Below are positions 24,991 to 33,471 of a stretch of 64,000 nucleotides of DNA, piece after piece. The DNA is from Nostoc sp. NMS9 (GTDB lineage Bacteria; Cyanobacteriota; Cyanobacteriia; Cyanobacteriales; Nostocaceae). The position numbers and the translations under genes were made by a program. Below the pieces are notes generated by a model. That model was given only the letters and a program-made list of their open reading frames with translations, did no database searches and had not been told where the DNA came from. Position 1 is the stretch's first letter; every line of letters begins with the position of its first letter. The stretch is taken from NCBI RefSeq assembly GCF_017114995.1, contig NZ_JABXKL010000092.1:119979-183978 (forward strand). Direction: 5' to 3'.

Positions 24991-25251
24991 GTGTTGACTT
25001 CAACCTTACTCGCTGCTGCAACCACACCTCTGCAATGGAGTCCTACAGTTGGACTGATTATGATTATTGCTAATATCGTTGCCATTGCCTTTGGCAAATC
25101 TACCATCAAGTATCCCAACGCAGAACCAAAACTACCCTCAGCCAATTTCTTTGGTAATTTTGGTTTACCAGCCCTTTTAGCAACTACTGCCTTTGGTCAT
25201 ATCTTAGGAGTGGGTACTATCTTAGGGCTGCATAACCTGGGAAGAATTTAG
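24991..25251 (+). CDS. psaK: photosystem I subunit PsaK
   Basis: The 86-aa protein has the PsaK pattern: QWSPTVGLIMIIANIVAIAFGK (first membrane helix), a short cytoplasmic loop with Pro residues (YPNAEPKLPSANFFGNFG), and a second helix ending HILGVGTILGLHNLG. PsaK binds chlorophyll at the edge of photosystem I in the thylakoid. The start is GTG 24991, with AGGAG 9 bp upstream. A strong terminator follows, so it is monocistronic. Confidence 0.9.
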   Translation: MLTSTLLAAATTPLQWSPTVGLIMIIANIVAIAFGKSTIKYPNAEPKLPSANFFGNFGLPALLATTAFGHILGVGTILGLHNLGRI

Positions 25252-25301
25252 GTTCTTACCCAAGTTAGCCTTTATTTGATGATTCTTTTGTCTCCAGCTT
25301 T

Positions 25302-25333
25302 GAGCCAGAGAGTTAGTTCTCTGGCTCTTTTTT
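25302..25333 (+). terminator. psaK terminator
   Basis: Stem GAGCCAGAGA (25302-25311) and TCTCTGGCTC (25318-25327) followed by TTTTTT. Confidence 0.9.
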
Positions 25334-25465
25334 CGCTAAATTGTCCTGAGCGATGCCAGGATACTCTAGTACCGCTGTGCAAAAGTCAAAAGTCAAAAGT
25401 CAAAAGAATTGTATTTTCGGCTTTTGCGCCATTTGGAATGGTCTGTTTATTTCTGCCGTGCTGTA

Positions 25466-25565
25466 CTAGTAGTCTGTCAAATTCATTTTGACGGTTAGAA
25501 AGACGCGATAAATCGCCGTCTCTACAGGAAATTTATCCGTCAATTAGTTCTTGACAGACTACTAG
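25466..25565. mobile_element. MITE-like element, 100 bp
   Basis: Perfect 15-bp terminal inverted repeats CTAGTAGTCTGTCAA and TTGACAGACTACTAG with further pairing inside (TTGACGG with CCGTCAA). No coding capacity. Confidence 0.75.
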
Positions 25566-25674
25566 ATATTTTTTGTTCAAAAGTGGTTAAACAAGAAGTA
25601 TTGGATTTGATTGATGAACCCAAAACCTGGTTAAGTGTGGCTAAAATAGAAATAACTACACAAGCAAAAACCTA

Positions 25675-25775
25675 ATGAATTTAAATAAATTTAGATTTAT
25701 CGCCAGAAATTTATGAAACACTAAATAATCTGGCGCAACATATTGACATGCTGTTAAAAACGATGCCTACGCACT
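25675..25775 (+). pseudogene. 5' half of a small gene split by the inserted element
   Basis: The frame reads NLDLSPEIYETLNNLAQHIDMLL, typical of a small cyanobacterial antitoxin-like (ribbon-helix-helix) protein, with a frameshift just after the ATG at 25675. Its continuation is found beyond the element at 27681-27766. Confidence 0.65.
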
Positions 25776-26004
25776 ACTATAAGGGGCAAATATAGCGAAG
25801 CTGTCACGAAATGCAAACTAAACGGTTTAGTTTAGCATATAAAGCTTAATATGATTGGCTTTTGAAGTATTGAGTAAACACATTTCTATGTGCTGTTTAG
25901 GGACACAGTAAAGGCATTATGGTATTAAATTCATTACTTTAAGCCCGTTTCTTCCCAAGGTTTTTTCAATATATTCCGTAACTATAACTATCAATTCTTG
26001 CATA

Positions 26005-27051
26005 TTATTTGAATGAAAGCACTTGATCTACTTTGGTGAATACCTCATCAATATTATCAACTTTTAATAAATGCTTGCTTAATATCAAATGTTTTAATTC
26101 AGTTCTAAGTGTTTTTAATGTTTCTAAGTCGTTTATTGTCGAGAAATGTTTGTATGCTTCGTCGATTTGCTCATTGAGCTGAACTTCATCTAGGCAATAC
26201 ACTTCTTTAATGTTTTCGTCTTTATTTATATTTTGCTTAAGACAATATAAATCGAGTAAGTTAGAAACAGTTTCTGTAGAACTCTTAATTACGAAGGTGC
26301 TTTTCCCCTTTTGTGTTAATATCTCTTCATCAGCACATGCCCTGGCCTCATTTACTAAAAACCTCACATATTCTTTTTCTGTTAAGATAGTTTGACCAAA
26401 TACTTCTTTTCTATTGTATCTCCTGATCATTCGAGAAATTCTAGTTGCCCACTCCCCGTAAACATAGATTGTTGCATCATATAATTTATAGTCATCTCCA
26501 TAGAAGTACACCATTGTACCGTCAATAACATAAAGACTATTTGCTTTCGGGATGAAGAAACTATAAATTCTGTTTGTTTCTAATTCATAATAGAGTTCTT
26601 TACTCCCAGGTGCGTGACTAAATGGACATTCTTCACTTAGTTTAGTGAATTTTCTTCTAAACCACTCGACAACTTGCTCTGGTACTAAATATTTTTTATA
26701 ACCTTCGTCATTTCTGATGTTTTTTGATAGGTCATACCTTGGACAAAACCAACCTGTCTCAGATTTGATACTTTTTAGTGCTAATGATAAATCATCTAGG
26801 AAGAACCTTTCTGCATATGTTTTAGAATTTAAATTATCCTTATTAATCCAATAGTCGAAAGGAAGATAAACTAAATCCATTTCTAACAGGTCTGGAGCTG
26901 TTTCTGTAAAAATTTTGCAAAATCTAGACTTTCCACTTGCAACAGGTCCTGCAATACCTATCATTAAACTTTTACCTGTTGCCTCTCTATGTTTGTTCAA
27001 CAGTAGTTTATCAAGTTGAGATAAACCTTCGTTAGTTGTTAGTGGTTTCAT
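26005..27051 (-). CDS. P-loop kinase-like protein (uridine kinase/PRK-like)
   Basis: A 348-aa protein with Walker A GPVASGKSRF (residues about 35-44) in the context GIAGPVASGKS, as in uridine kinase, pantothenate kinase and phosphoribulokinase-like enzymes. A following VYLPFDYW could be the substrate region, and YVIDGTMVYFYG resembles the family's second conserved strand. It is more AT-rich than neighbours and lies within the inverted-repeat element, so it was probably brought in by transfer. Substrate unknown; the adjacent epimerase fragment hints at sugar-phosphate metabolism. Confidence 0.7.
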   Translation of the reverse strand: MKPLTTNEGLSQLDKLLLNKHREATGKSLMIGIAGPVASGKSRFCKIFTETAPDLLEMDLVYLPFDYWINKDNLNSKTYAERFFLDDLSLALKSIKSETGWFCPRYDLSKNIRNDEGYKKYLVPEQVVEWFRRKFTKLSEECPFSHAPGSKELYYELETNRIYSFFIPKANSLYVIDGTMVYFYGDDYKLYDATIYVYGEWATRISRMIRRYNRKEVFGQTILTEKEYVRFLVNEARACADEEILTQKGKSTFVIKSSTETVSNLLDLYCLKQNINKDENIKEVYCLDEVQLNEQIDEAYKHFSTINDLETLKTLRTELKHLILSKHLLKVDNIDEVFTKVDQVLSFK

Positions 27052-27188
27052 AAGACTCCTTTATACTGTTTTACATGAGTTAACATAGGAGTATTTAATA
27101 ACATGCTATAGCCAAATTGATTCCATTTATGTGAAAGATTCGCATCATTAAACAATAGACCTCCGACGATAATATAATCAGTTAAGTT

Positions 27189-27578
27189 TTATAGCATATC
27201 GAATGTATATATATTCACTCCTCCATCAATGCCAACTTCAATATTTTTATTTAGTAAAGCGAGTTCTTTTTTAACCCGTCTTATTGAATGTATAGCATTT
27301 TCGCTCAATGGTAACTTTCTTCCACCAATTTTTATTCCCATGATTAAAACCGTATCTACATGTGATATTACTGAAAGTAATACATTTGTTTCTGCTTCGA
27401 CATCAAGCGCAATCCCAACGGAGAATTCGTTCTCCTTTAGTTTCCATTCGATTACTTTCCAAGTGCGAGTGGGGATAAGCTGTGATACCTTATATTGTGA
27501 CAATGATTGAATGTTTTCCATTCGATTACTTTCCAAGCGCGAGTGGGGATCCGCTTGCCTCCGGTCAACTGGAAACAT
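27189..27578 (-). pseudogene. ribulose-phosphate 3-epimerase-like C-terminal fragment
   Basis: The last 80 residues match the end of ribulose-phosphate 3-epimerase: HVDTVLIMGIKIGG (family: D.VL.M.V.PG.GG), a helix IHSIRRVKKELAL and VGIDGGVN with the catalytic Asp. The first 120 or so residues of the barrel are absent; the present N-terminus comes from a duplicated 35-bp segment (27442-27476 and 27519-27553). It is upstream of the kinase-like gene in the same element. Probably nonfunctional as an epimerase. Confidence 0.65.
27442..27553. repeat. 35-bp direct repeat, two copies
   Basis: Nearly identical segments at 27442-27476 and 27519-27553 (one C/T difference), 77 bp apart, inside the 5' end of the epimerase fragment. 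Confidence 0.75.
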
Positions 27579-27680
27579 CTCTTGAACGCCCTTCCGGCAA
27601 TATTATGGTTCCAAACTCTAACTAAACTAAACTATTTAGTTTGCACTTCATGACAGCTTCGCTATATTTACCCCTATAAG

Positions 27681-27766
27681 TAACTATAGAAACCAAGCAA
27701 AAAGGCAAACCTATCTCGGTTGCAGATGATAACCAAAATCCTGAAACTGAAATTATTGGTATCTAA
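27681..27766 (+). pseudogene. 3' half of the split small gene
   Basis: Reads IETKQKGKPISVADDNQNPE and ends TAA at 27764-27766. This is the expected C-terminus of the antitoxin-like protein whose first half is at 25675-25775. The gene at 27772 starts 5 bp later, as in an intact operon. Confidence 0.65.
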
Positions 27767-27771
27767 ACAGC

Positions 27772-28023
27772 ATGACAGATATAACAGACTTATCAAAAAT
27801 AATTGCCAGCAAAGGTGACAATCCGCTAATTTTGCCACCTGTAAACTTGCAGTCACAAGAAGACTTAGAACTTGAGCGAAAACTGCGAGAACTCAAGTTT
27901 AAACAAGAACTAAGAAAAGATTGGATTTTATTTATTGTCAGGGATGTAATAATTTTTCCTGCCGCCATCCTTTTTATTTTTGCTGTCAGTGGTTATTCTC
28001 TATTTATTCAGATTCATGAGTGA
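27772..28023 (+). CDS. small membrane protein, 83 aa
   Basis: An N-terminal charged part with a coiled coil (EDLELERKLRELKFKQEL) leads to one membrane helix (VIIFPAAILFIFAVSGYSLF). It starts 5 bp after the stop of the split gene, so it was probably the second gene of that pair. Function unknown. The MITE-like copy B begins 3 bp after its stop. Confidence 0.55.
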   Translation: MTDITDLSKIIASKGDNPLILPPVNLQSQEDLELERKLRELKFKQELRKDWILFIVRDVIIFPAAILFIFAVSGYSLFIQIHE

Positions 28024-28408
28024 GATACAGCAGAATTCTGAATTCTGAATTAAAACACGCTTTATATCTGGGTAACAGACTTAGCTTGTCTACCTCTCCA
28101 ACTTGAAATCTGCTGTATCTAGCTACGATTTTTAATCGACCACAGAGGCGTAGGGTACAGAGAGAAAAGAGAGATGATAAAGTTCAGAAATAGTTTGGAA
28201 TTGTTGGAAATTACTTGTCTCTGTGCCTCTGCGGTTATTTAAAAAATCCTACACCAGTAAAATTGCGTAACTAATTTTACAGACGACGAAGCCAACTTGC
28301 TACAAGTAGACTCATCTTTATATCCACATAAATTCTGCTGGATATAAGGATTACCGTGATTGGTAAATCTGCAAAAAAGTAAGTATCTGATGGAAATAAT
28401 CTAAAAAT
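28024..28408. other. 385-bp gap with two inverted-repeat elements
   Basis: Contains MITE-like copy B (28026-28117) and a second element bounded by ACCACAGAGGC (28139-28149) and GCCTCTGCGGT (28225-28235). No gene seen; the lemA promoter is expected at the right side. Confidence 0.55.
28026..28117 (-). repeat. MITE-like element, copy B (inverted)
   Basis: A 92-bp element with ends TACAGCAGA and TCTGCTGTA. Its reverse complement matches copies A and C over most of its length and is the most complete copy. Confidence 0.7.
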
Positions 28409-28996
28409 ATGGGGCTTTTAATATTTGCTGTTGCTTTAGTTGCCATTGTTGCTGTAATTATCATTAATAGCTACAACGATTTAGTTAAGTATCGCAACCG
28501 TTACAAAAATGCTTACTCTCAAATCGATGTTCAATTACAGCGCCGCTATGATTTAATTCCAAACTTGGTGGAAACTGCCAAAGGGTATATGAAACATGAG
28601 CGAGAAACCTTAGAAGCAGTTATTGCCGCCCGAAATTCTGCAATTAATGCTAGTAGTCGCGCTGCCCAAAATCCTGGAGATCCCCAAGCGATGCAACAGT
28701 TGGGCAATGCTGAAGGGGCGCTGACGGGTGCGTTAAGTCGGTTGATGGTACTTTCAGAATCTTATCCAGAATTGAAAGCCGATCGCGCCATGACTCAGGT
28801 AATGGAAGAACTATCTTCCACTGAAAACCGGATTGCTTTTGCACGTCAGGCTTTTAATGACGCGGTGACACTTTACAACACCAAAAGCGAATCTTTCCCT
28901 AGCAACCTTGTGGCAAATACATTTAACTTTACTGTTGCAGAATTGCTCCCTGAAGCTACTCCAGAAATAAGAAATGCTCCACGCGTGTCTTTTTAG
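28409..28996 (+). CDS. LemA family protein
   Basis: 195 aa with an N-terminal membrane helix (residues 3-20) and the LemA helical domain: YRNRYKNAYSQIDVQLQRRYDLIPNLVETAKGY and later YPELKA and TENRIAFARQAFNDAV. LemA proteins are membrane-anchored with the domain outside the cytoplasm; their role is unclear, but they are often next to M48 or TPM-domain genes. Its TAG abuts the start of the M48 gene, so the two form an operon. Confidence 0.9.
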   Translation: MGLLIFAVALVAIVAVIIINSYNDLVKYRNRYKNAYSQIDVQLQRRYDLIPNLVETAKGYMKHERETLEAVIAARNSAINASSRAAQNPGDPQAMQQLGNAEGALTGALSRLMVLSESYPELKADRAMTQVMEELSSTENRIAFARQAFNDAVTLYNTKSESFPSNLVANTFNFTVAELLPEATPEIRNAPRVSF

Positions 28997-30934
28997 GTGT
29001 CTATGAATTTCTTTGAACATCAGGATCGGGCACGCCAAAATACGCAACAATTAATCGGGTTATTTTCCCTGTCGATCGCAGTCATGATTATGGCAATTTA
29101 TATTGCCAGTTTATTTCTGTTTCGCATGGCTCCTCGTGTTTGGTGGCATCCAGGGTTATTTCTCTATGTGGCTGGGATTACAATAATTGCGATCGCAGTG
29201 GGAAGTTTGTACAAAATTGCCTGTCTCCGGCAGGGCGGAAGCGTAATTGCCCAAGAGTTGGGGGGAAGACTCCTGCTACCAGAAATGGCCGATGAACAAG
29301 GGCGACAACTATTAAATATTGTCGAGGAAATGGCGATCGCTTCTGGTATTTCTGTCCCACAAGTTTATCTGCTCGACAGAGAAACCGGCATTAATGCCTT
29401 TGCTGCCGGATTTACGCCCAATGATGCTGTAATTGGAGTTACCCGTGGAACTTTGGAATACTTGAGTCGGGATGAGTTACAAGGAGTCATTGGCCACGAA
29501 TTCAGTCATATTCTCAATGGAGATATGCAGCTAAATTTGCGTTTGGTGGGACTACTGCATGGGATTTTGTTCATTTATTTAACCGGGGAATTACTCTGGC
29601 GAATTCGCGGTAGCTTCCGTTTCGGAAAGGAAGACAAGGGTTTACCTATCTGGGCTTTTGGCTTGGCACTAATGGCAATTGGCGGTATCGGATTACTTTG
29701 CGGACGCTTGATTAAAGCCGCCGTCTCTCGCCAACGCGAATTTCTCGCTGATGCTTCAGCTGTACAGTTCACTCGCAACCCCAACGGACTTACCGGAGTC
29801 TTTCAAAAACTCCAACAGATGGATTCACGGTTAATATCGCCGGGTGCAGAAGCCGCTAGCCACATGTTTTTTGGCAATGCCCTTAACCCTTCTTTCTGGG
29901 AAAATATGTTTTCTACCCACCCACCCTTAGCAGAACGTATCCGCCGCGTTGGAGGTTTGAGCGTCAGCAATTTAGCAGCAATGCCATCTCGCAATCAGAT
30001 GCGTTCTCCTTCTCAGGAATCCCTAACAATGGGTTTTGCTGGTGGTGACAACGCCACGCCAGAACAGGTTGTAAACCAAGTTGGAAGCGTGACACCAGAG
30101 CATTTTGCCCATGCTCAAGCGCTGTTATCGCAGTTACCAGAATCCCTGCGTTTGGGTGCGCGGGAGCAACAAAGTGCAATGGCCATCGCTTTGGCGCTAG
30201 CGTTAGATACGGAAAATCTCCAAATTCAAGAACGTCAAATTGCTTGGTTACGCGAGGTGCAGCCTGCTGATTTGGTAGACAAAACTCTACAACTAAGTAG
30301 CGAAATTAGCCAATTAGATCCCAGAATTCGCTTACCACTTGTGGATTTGGCAGTGCCTATATTGCGCCAAAATTCTGCCAAAGAATGCCAAAGGCTATGC
30401 AAATGCGTTCACAGTTTAGTTGTAGCTACCGAAAGTTTATCACTGTGGCATTTTGTGTTGCAGTTAATACTGTGGCATCGTCTTCAACCTTGTATAAATC
30501 CCACATCTACTACAACGGTAGAATTCACCTCCATCGAACAGATTTGGCCAGATAGTCTATTAGTATTGTCCGTAATTGCCCGTGTCGGACACTCCCAACC
30601 TGATGCGTCTACTGAAGACATCGCCTATGCTTTTCGTTCTGGAGTTTTTCGACTTCCCAAAGCCGGAGAGCAAGAAAAACCAGAAATACCATTAAGTTGT
30701 AATTTTACTGAACTAAAGAAAAGTATTGAGCGCCTGCGTCTTGCCACTCCCAAACTCAAACAGGCTATTGTTGATGCTTGCGCCCACACGGTACTATTAG
30801 ATAACAAAGTTACTCCTTCAGAAGCAGATTTACTCAGAGCGATCGCCATGACGTTAGACTGTCCTATACCCCCATTTTTAAACCCTCAGCCTGGTGTTTC
30901 AAAACAGAAACAGTCTTCTCCAAAGCGAAGTTAA
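28997..30934 (+). CDS. M48 family (HtpX-like) membrane metalloprotease
   Basis: 645 aa. Two N-terminal membrane helices (about 20-42 and 52-75), then the zinc site HEFSH (His167, Glu168, His171) and the third ligand Glu248 in QREFLADASAV. Two more membrane helices lie between these. The C-terminal 300 residues are an extra helical domain of unknown role. Family members degrade or process misfolded membrane proteins. The start is GTG 28997 directly after the lemA stop (ATG 29003 also possible). A terminator follows. Confidence 0.9.
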   Translation: MSMNFFEHQDRARQNTQQLIGLFSLSIAVMIMAIYIASLFLFRMAPRVWWHPGLFLYVAGITIIAIAVGSLYKIACLRQGGSVIAQELGGRLLLPEMADEQGRQLLNIVEEMAIASGISVPQVYLLDRETGINAFAAGFTPNDAVIGVTRGTLEYLSRDELQGVIGHEFSHILNGDMQLNLRLVGLLHGILFIYLTGELLWRIRGSFRFGKEDKGLPIWAFGLALMAIGGIGLLCGRLIKAAVSRQREFLADASAVQFTRNPNGLTGVFQKLQQMDSRLISPGAEAASHMFFGNALNPSFWENMFSTHPPLAERIRRVGGLSVSNLAAMPSRNQMRSPSQESLTMGFAGGDNATPEQVVNQVGSVTPEHFAHAQALLSQLPESLRLGAREQQSAMAIALALALDTENLQIQERQIAWLREVQPADLVDKTLQLSSEISQLDPRIRLPLVDLAVPILRQNSAKECQRLCKCVHSLVVATESLSLWHFVLQLILWHRLQPCINPTSTTTVEFTSIEQIWPDSLLVLSVIARVGHSQPDASTEDIAYAFRSGVFRLPKAGEQEKPEIPLSCNFTELKKSIERLRLATPKLKQAIVDACAHTVLLDNKVTPSEADLLRAIAMTLDCPIPPFLNPQPGVSKQKQSSPKRS

Positions 30935-30973
30935 TGTAACGACTGAGACACGATTATTTATAACTAAACAAAT

Positions 30974-30996
30974 AAAGTCCGCAAAAACGGACTTTT
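30974..30996 (+). terminator. Rho-independent terminator
   Basis: Stem AAAGTCCG (30974-30981) and CGGACTTT (30988-30995) followed by a short T tract. Confidence 0.8.
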
Positions 30997-31137
30997 CCAT
31001 TATTAAATGACCTTTTGCCAGAACAATAACCTGTTGCCTTGTAATTCTATTTACAGGCAATTAATTTGTTTTTTTATCCTGATTATTACATAGCAATTCT
31101 CACGAATAATTTAGGATTGCTATAGTATACAGCAGAT

Positions 31138-31219
31138 TTCAAGTTTATGAGGTACACAAACTAAGTATCTTACCCAGGTTTAAAGCGTGTTTTACTTCTA
31201 AATTCTGAATTATGCTGTA
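31138..31219 (+). repeat. MITE-like element, copy C
   Basis: An 82-bp element starting TACAGCAGATTTCAAGTTT and ending TGCTGTA. Matches copies A and B. Confidence 0.7.
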
Positions 31220-31378
31220 AATAGTTATCTTGGCAAAAAAGTATCATATTGTACAAAAATTACTGGCATTGCTTATAAGTATTAACTTACCTGAAAAAGT
31301 TTAGACAAAATGCCAGCATTCTAGAAATTTGATTGCTATATTAGATTAAATAACTATTCTGGCAAGGGTTTAAAAGCT

Positions 31379-32098
31379 GTGCGGGATGATTTACAGGGCT
31401 TGGAAATTAGTCAGGACGATCTGCAAAAGCTGACTAATCTACCTGTCAACGGGGAACTTTTAATCATTACAAATTCTCTCAAGAGATTAGCATATATATA
31501 TATACAAAAACTTAAAAGCTCTGAAGGAGCGACTGTAGTTTTTATTGGATTTTCTACATTTATTTTCGTCTATATTTTATTTGATGTAATTATTAAAATA
31601 TTTGTTACGTGGATAACAATCCCATCTTGGATATTATTAATTTTCTTAGGGCTTTGGGTTGGTGGTCTGACGCAAAGCGCCTTATATTTTATCTGGAGAA
31701 GTAGAAGTAAGCTTGTTAAAGCCAATATGACAAAATCTCTGCAAATCCTGTTAAATGAGGTTAATAGATATAATACTGTTATTAGAGTTATAGATATCAA
31801 TGACCAAATAGAAGAAGCTGGGAATCCAGAAGTGATTATAAAGGAAAGAGAGGATGTAATCGAAGCACTTAAACTCACCAAAGCTGATTTAGTTCGCGCT
31901 TTGAAGACAGAAAGGATTTTGAGAGAGAATAAGAATTTTATCTTGAGTAATACAGAACTATTTGTCAACAATTTAGCAACTTTAACAGCTATGCAAGTAA
32001 CAGAGGAGGCTACTGAGCATGGAAGGTTACTCAATGAAGCATTACAAATTGCATTAGATGTACAATACGAGATGAAAAGATTACAGACTCAACGTTAA
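31379..32098 (+). CDS. hypothetical membrane protein with two membrane helices, 239 aa
   Basis: The start is GTG 31379. A polar N-terminal 60 residues is followed by two hydrophobic helices (about 51-72 and 80-108), then a long helical cytoplasmic part rich in Lys/Glu with coiled-coil character (KTERILRENKNFIL). No family is recognised. The sequence is AT-rich. It stands alone on the plus strand. Confidence 0.55.
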   Translation: MRDDLQGLEISQDDLQKLTNLPVNGELLIITNSLKRLAYIYIQKLKSSEGATVVFIGFSTFIFVYILFDVIIKIFVTWITIPSWILLIFLGLWVGGLTQSALYFIWRSRSKLVKANMTKSLQILLNEVNRYNTVIRVIDINDQIEEAGNPEVIIKEREDVIEALKLTKADLVRALKTERILRENKNFILSNTELFVNNLATLTAMQVTEEATEHGRLLNEALQIALDVQYEMKRLQTQR

Positions 32099-32341
32099 GT
32101 TAACTCGTAATTCGTAATTAAGTTTTGTATGGGAATTTAGAAAGCACTCGTGAATTCACTTGGTACTCAGTAAGAGTTGGAGAAAGCGTAGATGCTGCTG
32201 ATAAATCCATAGAGGTTGCTGGGTGGGTTGCCTTCCAATCTACTAGTCAGATATTCTCAATGTCTTTTTTCCATAATCTTTCCCACGGTTGCAATCCCCG
32301 GTCTAACATAAAGAATATTCGTAAAGCGATCACTTATCCGC

Positions 32342-33109
32342 ATGGACTGGAAAGAAATTAGAGGAAACTGGGTAATCATTCCCCGAAATCCCATAGGTAT
32401 CGTTCATTTTTTAGGAGGTGCATTTGTCGCCACTGCACCGCACATCACTTACCGCTGGTTACTCGAACAACTGGCAAGTAAAGGCTATGTTGTAATTGCT
32501 ACGCCTTTCGTCAATACATTGGATCATACTGCGATCGCAAAATCCGTGCTGTTAAACTTTGACCGCACCCTCGAACGATTGCATGATTCTGGGGCATTAC
32601 GCAAGCTTTACTTTCCCATCTATGGCGTTGGACACAGTATGGGCTGTAAACTCCACTTGCTGATTGGTAGCCTTTTTAAAGTAGAACGTGCAGGCAATAT
32701 TTTAATATCCTTCAACAACTACGCCGCTAAAGAAGCTATCCCTCTAGTGGAACAATTCAATTCTACTTTTGCAATCGAGTTTACCCCCTCACCCTTGGAA
32801 ACTAACAAGCTTGTCCAAGAGCGTTACAATATCCGGCGCAATTTATTAATAAAATTTAGTAATGACAGCATCGACCAATCAGCAGCTTTAACCAAAATCT
32901 TACAAGAACGTTTTGATGAGATGGTGACAGCGCAAACGTTACCAGGAAATCATACAACACCTTTAGGTCAAGATATTAAATGGCAAACGGGAACATCTTT
33001 CACCCCCTTTGACGCTTTAGGGCAATGGTTCAAGCAAGAAGCATACCGCGACTTAAACCAGTTAAAAAGCAACATTCTTTTATGGCTAAATCCTTTGGGA
33101 GCGCCATAA
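32342..33109 (+). CDS. DUF1350 family alpha/beta hydrolase-like protein
   Basis: 255 aa, matching the cyanobacterial/plant DUF1350 family: start WVIIPRNPIGIVHFLGGAFV, then HITYRWLLEQLASKGYVVIATPF and the nucleophile elbow GVGHSMGCKLHLLIGS (GxSxG). The hydrolase fold is expected; the substrate is unknown. ATG 32342. It lies between two gaps, probably monocistronic. Confidence 0.85.
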   Translation: MDWKEIRGNWVIIPRNPIGIVHFLGGAFVATAPHITYRWLLEQLASKGYVVIATPFVNTLDHTAIAKSVLLNFDRTLERLHDSGALRKLYFPIYGVGHSMGCKLHLLIGSLFKVERAGNILISFNNYAAKEAIPLVEQFNSTFAIEFTPSPLETNKLVQERYNIRRNLLIKFSNDSIDQSAALTKILQERFDEMVTAQTLPGNHTTPLGQDIKWQTGTSFTPFDALGQWFKQEAYRDLNQLKSNILLWLNPLGAP

Positions 33110-33471
33110 TATTTTATGACTGTTAAACAGTCGTAAATTCGATGAGTAAATAGAAATGAGTTATAGTGCTTCTCATTTGAGTCTAATAAAGACCAAACCC
33201 TCAACTCCTTACGCCTGTTGCTACAACGTAGGGTACTGTCTGTTTTTAGGAGAGAGGAGTCAAAGTCTATTGCATACATAGACGCGTAACGGCTACTCTA
33301 CAAGTTCTCCGTTCGCGCTAGCGTCTCCCCTTCGGAGAAGCAGTATCCGGAGGGTACGATAAGCGCTATAGCAGCATCTCTGTATTGATACTACTAGCTT
33401 ATTAGCTCATATCATATTTTTATTTTCTATTTTGACAAAAAATTATTAATGAGTGTTTTCAACAAATTTAT
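33110..33471. other. 362-bp gap with dispersed repeats
   Basis: Holds copy 2 of the 46-bp repeat (33265-33310) followed by a Nostoc short repeat with CGCTAGCGTCTCCCCTTCGG. No gene seen. Confidence 0.5.
33265..33310 (+). repeat. 46-bp dispersed repeat, copy 2
   Basis: Matches 22958-23003 at 39 of 46 positions. Confidence 0.6.

Larger units (their letters stand above)
25252..26004. other. gap with terminator, MITE and gene remnants
   Basis: Besides the psaK terminator (25302-25333), it holds CAAAAGT heptamers near 25380, a 100-bp MITE-like element (25466-25565), a short coding remnant (25575-25675, VLDLIDEPKTWLSVAKIEI), and the 5' half of a small gene interrupted by the element starting at 25776. 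Confidence 0.6.
25776..27680. mobile_element. inverted-repeat-bounded 1.9-kb element with cargo genes
   Basis: A 60-bp sequence at 25776-25835 is repeated in inverted orientation at 27622-27680 (about 52 of 59 bases match; both include TATAGCGAAGCTGTCA). Between them lie two minus-strand genes that are not transposases. Flanking sequences are halves of one small gene, which shows an insertion event. It would need a transposase acting in trans. Exact ends and target duplication are uncertain. Confidence 0.65.
30935..31378. other. 444-bp gap
   Basis: Contains the M48 operon terminator (30974-30996) and MITE-like copy C (31138-31219). No gene seen. Confidence 0.55.

Noticed and set aside
32125..32361. 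78-codon plus-strand frame before the DUF1350 gene
   Set aside because: No conserved pattern, no Shine-Dalgarno, overlaps the next gene start.
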